64,000 bases of DNA from JAFAMS01 sp963715815 (GTDB lineage: Bacteria; Vulcanimicrobiota; Vulcanimicrobiia; Vulcanimicrobiales; Vulcanimicrobiaceae): assembly GCA_963715815.1 (NCBI GenBank), contig OY970278.1, positions 2,170,001 to 2,234,000 of the forward strand, in the 5' to 3' direction. Below, piece by piece: positions 16,747 through 24,196 of the stretch. Made by a program: the position numbers and the translations under genes. Within the stretch, counting starts at the first letter, position 1. Each line of letters starts with the position of its first letter. The notes under the pieces are model-generated. The model searched no databases. It was not told the DNA's origin and saw only the letters and a list, made by a program, of their open reading frames with translations.

Positions 16747-18266
16747 GCGGCGCCCCTCATCTTCCCGAGTGGCGGCAGATCGCTGAAGCGCTACCGACGA
16801 TCGTTTGGGCAACGCGTCCGAACGGCTACGCGATTTTCTTCAATCAGCGTTGGTACGACTATAGCGGGATGGATCGCGAGCAATCGCTTGCCGAGGGATG
16901 GCTTCGCGCCGTTCACCCCGACGATTTCGCCGCCACGCTTCACAATTGGCGAACGGCGATCTTACTTGGTAGTGCCTTCCAGGCCGAGCTGCGTTTCCGG
17001 CGGCATGACGGCGAGTATCGTTGGTTTATCACCCGCGCCAATCCCGTGCGCGACAAACAAGGCCGCGTTGCACGCTGGTTCGGGACGTGCACCGACATCA
17101 ACGATCAAAAGCGAAGCGAAGAGGCCTACGCCGAGCTCTATCAGCGCGAGCGCCGTATCGCCGATACGCTACAGCGCGCGCTTCTTCCAGCGATTCTCCC
17201 GCACGTACCGGGCCTGTCACTCGATGCCGTCTATCAACCCGACACCAACGAGGCCAATGTCGGCGGCGATTGGTACGATGCGTTCGATCTCGGCGACGGT
17301 AGAATTGCGTTCTCGATCGGCGACGTCGGCGGACACGGGCTCGAAGCTGCGGTCCTCATGGGACGCGTGCGCGAAGCGCTTCGCTCGGCTGCGATCGAAG
17401 ATCTCGAGCCGGCGCGCGTGTTGCATCACGCCAATGCTGCCGTCGAGCTTTCCGAGAGCGACACCATGGTGACGGCAATGTTCGCGGTTCTCGACCGGCT
17501 CACGCTACGTCTGAGCTACGCGTCGGCCGGACATCCGCCGCCGCTTCTGGCTTCCGAAGACGGGAGCGTACGCGCCCTCGAGGGAGTCGGCATTCCGCTC
17601 GGAATCGGACTCGCGAGCGGACCCGCGACCGGATGGGAAACCCAAACTGTCACGCTTTCGCCCGGTTCGATTATTGCGTTCTACACCGACGGATTGATCG
17701 AAGCCGATCGCGATTTGGAAGCCGCGGAGGAACGCATGAAAGCTGCGCTTTCACGACAAGCCCGCGGGACGCAGCAACGCTCGGCGCTTTCGCTCGTGGC
17801 GAGCACGATCGTCGGACGCCAGCGTGATGATATCGCGTTGCTCACGGTAACGACGTCGCAAACACCGCTGCGCGAGATCGAGGTGAGCCTCCCAGCGACG
17901 CCCGCTTCCGCACGGCGTGCACGTCACATCATTGCGCGGCTCGTCAACGAGGCCGGAATCGACGACGATCGTTGTTTCGATCTTCAGGTCGCCGTCGGAG
18001 AAGCCGTCAATAATGCGATCGAACACGCCGGCGCGCTCGGCAGCGAGGAATTCTCCTTACGCGCGCGGCGTCGCGCAAATTCGATTACCATCGAAATCAT
18101 CGATCAAGGAATGTGGCTGCCGAAGCTCGAGCCGCCGGTTGGTTTCGACGTGCTCGCGGATCGTGGCCGCGGGCTCACTTTGATGTATGCTCTCAGCGAC
18201 GACGTTCAATTGGAACGAACCGAGGACGGCACGACGGTCCGTCTTGCGATACAGCTAGCCGCTTAA
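16731..18266 (+). CDS. PAS domain, SpoIIE-type PP2C phosphatase and HATPase fusion protein
   Basis: A 511-residue signalling protein. Residues about 10-130 are a PAS/PAC domain (WVTRPNGY-type start, MDREQSLAEGWLRAVHPDDF, WFGTCTDINDQKRSEEAYAE). Residues about 145-375 are a SpoIIE-like phosphatase with the metal motifs GGDWYDAFDLGDGR, SIGDVGGHG and FYTDGLIEA. Residues about 385-511 are an RsbW-like ATPase with the N-box VAVGEAVNNAIEHA and the GRGLTLM glycine box. It can both dephosphorylate and phosphorylate STAS-type anti-anti-sigma factors, as in partner-switching pathways; a STAS protein is encoded at 43325. Overlap with the epimerase gene probably reflects compactness, not shared function. 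It overlaps the convergent DUF4127 gene by 12 bases. Confidence 0.92.
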   Translation: MPANISGAPHLPEWRQIAEALPTIVWATRPNGYAIFFNQRWYDYSGMDREQSLAEGWLRAVHPDDFAATLHNWRTAILLGSAFQAELRFRRHDGEYRWFITRANPVRDKQGRVARWFGTCTDINDQKRSEEAYAELYQRERRIADTLQRALLPAILPHVPGLSLDAVYQPDTNEANVGGDWYDAFDLGDGRIAFSIGDVGGHGLEAAVLMGRVREALRSAAIEDLEPARVLHHANAAVELSESDTMVTAMFAVLDRLTLRLSYASAGHPPPLLASEDGSVRALEGVGIPLGIGLASGPATGWETQTVTLSPGSIIAFYTDGLIEADRDLEAAEERMKAALSRQARGTQQRSALSLVASTIVGRQRDDIALLTVTTSQTPLREIEVSLPATPASARRARHIIARLVNEAGIDDDRCFDLQVAVGEAVNNAIEHAGALGSEEFSLRARRRANSITIEIIDQGMWLPKLEPPVGFDVLADRGRGLTLMYALSDDVQLERTEDGTTVRLAIQLAA

Positions 18267-19793
18267 ACTCAACCGAACGTCGATTTCCGTTTCGAACGTG
18301 CGATCCCACGGCAGCGTGATCGTCAAACCGCCGTCGCGGTAGTCCGGGAAAATCGAGTCCAGTAGCTCGACCGCATGCGGCCAAAGCAGCGCGCGATTTT
18401 CGCTTGCGGTCCGCTGAGCAACGTCCGGCAGCAGATACGTATGGTCGACGCCGTCCCGGGTGAGTTCGTCGTTGAGCGCGGGACGCACGAAATCGTGGAA
18501 TGCGTAGTCGTCGATGTAGCGATCCAGTAGGAAATCGGCGAGCTCGACTTTATTGAACGTGCCCAGACGCTCGCCGGCGCCGACGGCAATCGATGCCGGA
18601 ATCGCGGTCCCCAGCGAATTTGCGGCGGTGTTCCAAGACGCAAAGCCCGCAAGCCGTCCGGCGACTTTGCGCGCGATCAAGTCTTCGACGAGCTTCCGCT
18701 GTTCTTCGAGCGGTGCACCGAAAAACGTCAGATCGACGACCGTTACGAGTTTTCCGGCTTGCACGTCACTCGCAATCCGATCGGCGAAAATCTTCTCCTG
18801 CCGATCGTTTGTGTCGCGAACCCGGACGAAGAGCTCGATGTCGGGATCGTTCGAGACGACGGTTCCACCCGACGAGCGGATCACTTCGTCGACGATTTTC
18901 TCGAACGGAACGTACTCGATAGAATCCTCCATCCCCGGGCCGCCGGGCTGCGACCACGTGACGCTGAAACGCGGAATCCAATTCACGCGTGCCGCAAACG
19001 CATTTGCTTCCATGATCATCGCGAGCTCATCGGCGCCGGGCTCGATCGAAGTACGCTGGACGAGTCCTCCACCATAATGATTGCGTGCCGCTTCAAGGGC
19101 CGCGAGATCCGCGATATGCAAACCTCGCGGACCGGCGTCGTCTTGCCCAAGGACGAAACGATCAAAGCCCCCTTCTGCAGTGAGTTGCAGCGCAAACAAA
19201 TCGACGTCGAGATTACGGCGGCGCGTTGCGATGTATGTATCTAGGATCGCACCGATGCGCTGCCCGAGCGCCGGATCGGGATCGTTCGCATATTGCGTGA
19301 TCAGCTCGTACGCTTTTCCGGCGGCGAAGAACGATGCCGCGGCTCCGATCGCCGGAACGCCGGTTGGCGCAAGACGCATAACGGTTCCGAAGCCGTAGAA
19401 CGAAGCATTCGGACGCAGACTGCGCAATGCCGTCATGAATCGCAATCGCGAATAACCGAGCCAGGCCGGTACGCCGGGAATTCGCGATGCTACCAGGCCG
19501 CCGTACACCATCATGTCGCTGGAAAGGACGAACGCGTCTGCGCCCTTCGTCGCGTCGGAGGTCAACCAGCGATAGAGCGCTTCCGGATCGCCCGGCGTCA
19601 AATAATTGCCGATGAGCGCGCGCGGGGGCTCGACGACAGGGATTCCGGCAATCCGGCCCAGCATCATCGGCAATTGTCGAGTCACCGGACGATCGTCGAT
19701 CGGAACGATGACCACCGGAGCAGCCGATTGCGCCGACGCGACGCCAAAGCCGAACAGAAACGACAATAGTGCGCCAAACGCGACGACCCTCAC
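18255..19793 (-). CDS. DUF4127 family secreted protein
   Basis: A 512-residue protein with an N-terminal signal peptide (hydrophobic LLSFLFGFGVASAQS, cleavage near residue 22). The family hallmark VPIDDRPVTRQLP follows at once, and other conserved blocks are VLSSDMMVYGGLVASR near residue 92 and WNTAANSLGTA near residue 388. The function of DUF4127 is not established to my knowledge; the conserved Asp, Asn and Arg residues suggest a metal-dependent or glycan-acting enzyme, which is speculation. The start codon lies opposite the 5' end of the MATE gene. Confidence 0.85.
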   Translation of the reverse strand: MRVVAFGALLSFLFGFGVASAQSAAPVVIVPIDDRPVTRQLPMMLGRIAGIPVVEPPRALIGNYLTPGDPEALYRWLTSDATKGADAFVLSSDMMVYGGLVASRIPGVPAWLGYSRLRFMTALRSLRPNASFYGFGTVMRLAPTGVPAIGAAASFFAAGKAYELITQYANDPDPALGQRIGAILDTYIATRRRNLDVDLFALQLTAEGGFDRFVLGQDDAGPRGLHIADLAALEAARNHYGGGLVQRTSIEPGADELAMIMEANAFAARVNWIPRFSVTWSQPGGPGMEDSIEYVPFEKIVDEVIRSSGGTVVSNDPDIELFVRVRDTNDRQEKIFADRIASDVQAGKLVTVVDLTFFGAPLEEQRKLVEDLIARKVAGRLAGFASWNTAANSLGTAIPASIAVGAGERLGTFNKVELADFLLDRYIDDYAFHDFVRPALNDELTRDGVDHTYLLPDVAQRTASENRALLWPHAVELLDSIFPDYRDGGLTITLPWDRTFETEIDVRLSLSG

Positions 19794-19813
19794 CCCTCGA
19801 TGATTCGCGGCCG

Positions 19814-21148
19814 ATGTGGCAATCGCTGCTTGTCTTCCTCGTACCGTTGATGCTCAGCAACGTGCTGCAATCGCTCGGGCAAACGATCGGATTCATCTAT
19901 CTCGGACGATTTCTCGGGCCGCATGCGCTTGCCGCAGCCGGAAATCTCTTCCCGATCATTTTCCTAATGATCTCGTTCCTGATCGGCGTCGGAAACGCAA
20001 GCAGCATCCTCATCGGTCAGGCACACGGCGCCGGCGACACGGATCGGATGCGCCGCGTCGCCGGTACGACGCTGGGAGTCGGACTATCGCTGGGCGTGGC
20101 GGGCGGCGCGCTGTGCGCGATCTTCGTGCGACCGCTCCTGCACCTGATAGGTACGCCGGCCGACATCTTCGAGATATCCGTCGATTACGCGCGCGTGTTC
20201 TTCGGCGGCTTTCCGTTGCTCTTTACGTATCTCTTGTATTCGACGTTCCTACGCGGCACCGGTGATTCGAAAACTCCGTTTTATTCGCTTATCGTGAGCA
20301 CAGTGCTCACCACGGCGATCACGCCGGCGCTAATCCTCGGCTGGTTCGGGCTCCCCAAGCTGGGCGTCGTCGCCGGTGCTGCCGGCAACCTGATCGCAAC
20401 TGCGCTCACCCTCGTCATACTCGGGATAACCCTTGTGCGCGAACACAATCCACTCGCGCCAAGCCGTGAGCTGCTCCGGTCGATGGCACCGAACTTACGG
20501 CTCGTGCTAACGCTGCTGCGACTCGGCGCGCCCATGGGCGTGCAGATGATCATGGTCTCGCTGGCCGAGATCGCCGTCATCACGTTTGTAAATCACTTTG
20601 GTTCCGACGCGACGGCCGCGTACGCAGCCGTCAATCAGATCGGCAGCTACGTACAGTTTCCGGCGCTGTCGATCGGCATCGCCGCATCGATCTTCGGCGC
20701 GCAATCAATCGGCGCGGGGCGAACGGAGCTGCTCGGTTCCGTCATCCGCTCCGGTGTCGCGCTCAACTACGTAATCGAGGGCGGTCTGATCCTGATTTTT
20801 TACGGCTTCGCGAATGTGATCCTCGGCATGTTCTTGACGAGTGAACACACCCATCATATCGCACGCGATCTGCTCAACATCACCCTCTGGAGCTACGCAA
20901 TCTTTGGAAACGCGACCGTCATCTCCGGCATCGTCCGCTCGAGCGGTTCCGTCCTCGTTCCGATGCTCATCACGATATTCTCGATTTGGGGAGTCGAGGT
21001 GCCCGTCGCGTGGTATCTCTCGCACCACATCGGCCTTTCCGGCGTGTGGTACGGCTATCCGGCTGCCTTCATCGTGAACCTCACGTTACAATTCATCTAC
21101 TACGAGCTCGTCTGGCGGCGCAAGCCGCTACGTGCGATTACCGTTTAG
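19814..21148 (+). CDS. MATE family efflux transporter
   Basis: About 444 residues with 12 membrane helices in two repeats; MATE features include PLMLSNVLQSLGQTIGFIYLGRFLGPHALAAAGN in the first helices and GNLIATALTLVILG mid-protein. MATE proteins export drugs or metabolites against Na+ or H+ gradients. ATG 19814 is preferred because the open frame from 19769 would overlap the divergent DUF4127 start and adds only a basic tail; the choice is not decisive. Its 3' end overlaps convergent murQ by 11 bases. Confidence 0.9.
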   Translation: MWQSLLVFLVPLMLSNVLQSLGQTIGFIYLGRFLGPHALAAAGNLFPIIFLMISFLIGVGNASSILIGQAHGAGDTDRMRRVAGTTLGVGLSLGVAGGALCAIFVRPLLHLIGTPADIFEISVDYARVFFGGFPLLFTYLLYSTFLRGTGDSKTPFYSLIVSTVLTTAITPALILGWFGLPKLGVVAGAAGNLIATALTLVILGITLVREHNPLAPSRELLRSMAPNLRLVLTLLRLGAPMGVQMIMVSLAEIAVITFVNHFGSDATAAYAAVNQIGSYVQFPALSIGIAASIFGAQSIGAGRTELLGSVIRSGVALNYVIEGGLILIFYGFANVILGMFLTSEHTHHIARDLLNITLWSYAIFGNATVISGIVRSSGSVLVPMLITIFSIWGVEVPVAWYLSHHIGLSGVWYGYPAAFIVNLTLQFIYYELVWRRKPLRAITV

Positions 21149-22028
21149 GCGAGCTCTCAAGGACGGCGCGCAACGACTCGTCGTTGAGTTCGAGCAGCGT
21201 TTGCGCCGCGGCGGCGTCGACGCCGAGCCGTTCCATCACAACGGCGCGCTTCACGCTTCCACCCGAACGCTCGAGCAGCTCGCGGCCGCGTGTCGGGTCG
21301 ACCTTGCACAGTTCGCACACAAGACGCAGCGCGCGGCCGCGAAGTTTTTCATTCATGGCGACGACGTCGACCATGAGATTGTCGTAAACTTTTCCCAAGC
21401 GCACCATTACAGCAGTCGAAAGCGCAGAAAGCACGATCTTTTGCGCCGTGCCGGCAAGCATGCGCGTCGAGCCGGCTAGCGGCTCAGCTCCTGTCTGCGT
21501 TACGATCGCGAGGTCGGCATGCCTCGCGAGACGCGAATCGGCGACACTCGTGATCGCAACGGTCAAGGCCCCCTTCGCTTTCGCCCGATCGAGGCTCGCA
21601 CAAACGTACAGCGCACTACCGCTCGCCGAAATTCCGATAACGGCGTCCTTCGAGTGGATTTCTGCATCGAACCCGCTCGCGCTGTCTTCGGCGCCTTCGA
21701 CTGCTCCGCTCACGGCATCGGCGCCGCCCGCGATGTGCGCACGTGCGAGCGACGGCGGCACTCCGAACGTCGGCGGGAGCTCTGCCGCATCAAGAACGCC
21801 GAGACGTCCGCTCGTCCCGGCGCCGACGTAATGTAACGTGCCACCCGAGCGCAAGCGCGAGCTAATTGCATCGGCCGCCCGCGCGATCTGCGGCACCGCG
21901 TTGCGCGCCGCATCAAGAGAACGCGCTTGTGCTGCAATGAGCGCCGCAACGAGCTCGGGCGTCGGCATCCGATCGAGACCGCGCGTCGCCTCGTCAACTG
22001 CTTCGGTCGGCGGCAAGCCTTCCGTCAC
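21138..22028 (-). CDS. murQ: N-acetylmuramic acid 6-phosphate etherase MurQ
   Basis: A 296-residue SIS-domain etherase that splits MurNAc-6-phosphate into GlcNAc-6-phosphate and D-lactate during murein recycling. The SIS core is marked by YVGAGTSGRLGVLDAAELPPTFG near residues 67-89 and the ISASGSA loop near residue 132; the C-terminal UBA-like helices are present. GTG start 22028 overlaps the coxG stop (GTGA). Its co-transcription with coxG and xdhC is unexpected; the other recycling genes (anmK, nagZ, sugar kinase) lie at 29-34 kb in a separate operon on the same strand. Confidence 0.95.
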   Translation of the reverse strand: MTEGLPPTEAVDEATRGLDRMPTPELVAALIAAQARSLDAARNAVPQIARAADAISSRLRSGGTLHYVGAGTSGRLGVLDAAELPPTFGVPPSLARAHIAGGADAVSGAVEGAEDSASGFDAEIHSKDAVIGISASGSALYVCASLDRAKAKGALTVAITSVADSRLARHADLAIVTQTGAEPLAGSTRMLAGTAQKIVLSALSTAVMVRLGKVYDNLMVDVVAMNEKLRGRALRLVCELCKVDPTRGRELLERSGGSVKRAVVMERLGVDAAAAQTLLELNDESLRAVLESSPKR

Positions 22029-22465
22029 AAGAGCTTGCTCAGATTTTCCGCAAACGTCGCAATCTGTTTTTTTGCCACGCCTTCGATCAAGCGTCCGCCG
22101 ACCGTTGCGATAACCCCGCTGATCCTCGCGTCTGCGCGCAGCTTTACGCGCGATCCGGAACCAGCGGCTTCGACGTCGGAGGACATCTCGGCGCGCACGC
22201 CGCCGCGCCCGCGCGTCTCGTTGCCGTTCACCGAAAACTGCGCGTGATGCTTCGCATCGTCGAGCTCCTCAACGACGATAGTCGCGTCGTAGCTGACGGC
22301 GACGGGACCGACTTTGACGCCGACGCTCGCGCGATAGGTGCGATCGTCGACTGCTTCCGTGACCTTGGCCCCCGGGATGCAGCTTGCAACGCGCGGGATG
22401 TCTTTGAGCACGCTCCAGACGCGATCGACCGGCGCGTCGACTTCAAAAGAATCTTCGATGATCAA
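22025..22465 (-). CDS. coxG: CoxG-like SRPBCC domain protein
   Basis: A 146-residue START/Bet v1-like protein of the CoxG family, thought to help assemble or anchor CO-dehydrogenase-type molybdenum hydroxylases at the membrane. The pattern IEDSFEVDAPVDRVWSVLKDIPRVASCIPGA at the N-terminus is diagnostic. The hydrophobic tail that anchors CoxG in Oligotropha is missing. The TTG start overlaps the xdhC stop (TTGA), so a repeat-like hairpin ending xdhC sits just ahead of its start. Confidence 0.88.
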   Translation of the reverse strand: MIIEDSFEVDAPVDRVWSVLKDIPRVASCIPGAKVTEAVDDRTYRASVGVKVGPVAVSYDATIVVEELDDAKHHAQFSVNGNETRGRGGVRAEMSSDVEAAGSGSRVKLRADARISGVIATVGGRLIEGVAKKQIATFAENLSKLL

Positions 22466-23592
22466 GAGGAGCCTGTGCTGAGCGTAGCGCCGATAAGGCG
22501 CGAAGTCGAAGCATGCACTGGTTCGGTCCCCTTCGAAAGGCTTCCACCCTTGCGGCCGGAGCGCATCGCGATGATCTCGGCTGCGATCGAGATCGCGGTT
22601 TCTTCGGGGGTTCGCGAACCGATGTCTAAACCAATCGGCGCATTAATCCGCGCGAGCTCTTCGTCAGTAACGCCGGCGGCTCGAAGCTGCTCGACGCGTT
22701 CCGCATGCGTGCGTCGGCTGCCCATCGCACCGATGTAACCAGCTCGCGTTCGCAGCGCAACCTGCAAAAGCGGAATGTCGAACTTCGAGTCGTGAGTCAG
22801 AATCACGAGCGCAGTACGCTCGTCGATTGGGGCCTCGCTCAGAAATTCGTCCGGCCATTCGACGACGATCTCGTCGGCCTGCGGAAAACGCTGACGCGTA
22901 GCAAAGATGGGACGCGCATCGATCACGCTGACGCGATAGCCGAGATCCTTTCCGACGTGAACCATCGCGCGCGAAAAGTCGATTGCCCCGAAGATATACA
23001 TGTTCGGCTTCGGCGCGAACGAACGGATGAACACGCGAACGTCGAGCCCCACCGGTTCACCATCGGCGCCGAAGGTTCGAACGACTGTGTCGCCGGCCGC
23101 GAGCAGCGCACGTGCTTCGCCGCTGACCGCATGATCGAGTCCATCATTCCCCATCGAGGCGTACGCATCGCCATCACCCGTCACGAGACGCTCTCGACCG
23201 AGAATCGTTCCATCGAGACCAATCGCAAGCGCGATCGGCACATCGTCTCGCACGGCCTCTGCGATGCGCTGCAAGATCTCGGAGTCGAGGATCTCGACGA
23301 AGATGTGAATCGTGCCGCCGCACGTCAGGCCAACCGAAATCGCGTCGGCGTCGCTGATACCGTAGGTGACCAAACGCGCGCGCCCGGTGCGCAGAACGTC
23401 TTGCGCCTCTTCGTAAACCGCGCCTTCGACGCAACCACCACTTACAGAGCCGGTTACCTCGCCGCGATCGTTCACCGCCATCGCCGCGCCCGGATCGCGC
23501 GGCGCTGAAAATTCCACGGCTACAACGGTCGCGATCGCGATCCGGCAACCGTCGCCCTGCCAGCGTTCCAACGTTTCGAGAATGTCAATCAT
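22462..23592 (-). CDS. XdhC/CoxF-family molybdenum cofactor insertion protein
   Basis: A 376-residue XdhC-type protein that binds molybdenum cofactor, aids its sulfuration and inserts it into hydroxylases. N-terminal domain: VNDRGEVTGSVSGGCVEGAVYEEA near residues 45-68; C-terminal Rossmann domain: YIFGAIDFSRAMVHVGKDLGYRV near residue 195 and LVILTHDSKFDIPLLQ near residue 272. ATG 23592 is chosen because the 128 extra codons available upstream lack family similarity and run antisense over coxS. The last 26 residues after RSGRKGG are low-complexity and encoded by a repeat-like palindrome (22475-22518). Divergent from the coxSLM operon it serves. Confidence 0.92.
   Translation of the reverse strand: MIDILETLERWQGDGCRIAIATVVAVEFSAPRDPGAAMAVNDRGEVTGSVSGGCVEGAVYEEAQDVLRTGRARLVTYGISDADAISVGLTCGGTIHIFVEILDSEILQRIAEAVRDDVPIALAIGLDGTILGRERLVTGDGDAYASMGNDGLDHAVSGEARALLAAGDTVVRTFGADGEPVGLDVRVFIRSFAPKPNMYIFGAIDFSRAMVHVGKDLGYRVSVIDARPIFATRQRFPQADEIVVEWPDEFLSEAPIDERTALVILTHDSKFDIPLLQVALRTRAGYIGAMGSRRTHAERVEQLRAAGVTDEELARINAPIGLDIGSRTPEETAISIAAEIIAMRSGRKGGSLSKGTEPVHASTSRLIGATLSTGSS
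22475..22518. repeat. Palindromic repeat-like element inside the 3' end of xdhC
   Basis: GTGCTGAGCGTAGCGCC (22475-22491), a 5-base loop GATAA, then GGCGCGAAGTCGAAGCATGCAC. The inner GCGCC/GGCGC and the outer GTGC/GCAC pair into a hairpin. The half-sites TGAGCGTAG and GTCGAAG recur at 57256-57270, so this is probably one of a dispersed REP-like family. It encodes the odd C-terminal tail of XdhC. Confidence 0.6.
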
Positions 23593-23686
23593 TTGCGGCT
23601 CATTCCAGGCTCCGCGCCCAGGGAGGATTTTCCTTTCCACGGGAGCGAGTTTGCGAACCCTACGCGAGTGATTTCGGAGAGCGTCC

Positions 23687-24196
23687 ATGCAGACGAAGCC
23701 TACCATTTCTTCTTCTACGGCGCCCGCGCAAACCGCGATCGAAGTCGTGGTTAACGGCGAGAAACAATCGCTCACCGTAGAACCACGTCTTCTGCTCGTA
23801 CACATGTTGCGCGAGCGGCTCAGTCTCACTGGGACGCACATTGGATGCGACACCTCGAGCTGCGGCGCGTGCACGGTGCTGCTCGACGGAAAATCCGTCA
23901 AGAGCTGCACGGTTCTCGCGGTGCAGGCGGACGGTCGAGCCGTGACGACGATCGAAGGGATCGGAACCTCACGCAAGTTGCATCCGATGCAAGAGGCGTT
24001 TTGGTCGGAGCACGGCCTGCAGTGCGGCTACTGCACGACCGGCATGATCATGTCGTCCGTAGATCTGATCGCGCGCAACCCGGATCCGACCGACGAGCAA
24101 ATCCGCGAGGGATTGGGCGGTAACATCTGCCGCTGCACGGGCTATCACAACATCGTGCGCGCGGTCAAAGCCGCCGCGAAGGCGGTTAAGCAGTAA
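23687..24196 (+). CDS. coxS: CoxS-type [2Fe-2S] subunit of a molybdenum hydroxylase
   Basis: A 169-residue iron-sulfur subunit. The plant-type [2Fe-2S] site is GCDTSSCGACTVLLDGK near residues 56-72 with a fourth Cys in KSCTV, and the second cluster uses QCGYCTTG near residue 113 and ICRCTGYHN near residue 147. It carries electrons from the molybdenum centre to FAD. The first 20 residues are a Ser/Thr/Ala-rich extension without a Tat motif. Stop TAA shares one base with the ATG of coxL. First gene of the operon; the 94-base gap to xdhC must hold divergent promoters but no clear boxes are seen. Confidence 0.94.
   Translation: MQTKPTISSSTAPAQTAIEVVVNGEKQSLTVEPRLLLVHMLRERLSLTGTHIGCDTSSCGACTVLLDGKSVKSCTVLAVQADGRAVTTIEGIGTSRKLHPMQEAFWSEHGLQCGYCTTGMIMSSVDLIARNPDPTDEQIREGLGGNICRCTGYHNIVRAVKAAAKAVKQ

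Noticed and set aside
22705..23508. 267-residue forward frame across xdhC
   Set aside because: Antisense to xdhC, Arg/His/Asp-rich, no recognisable domain.
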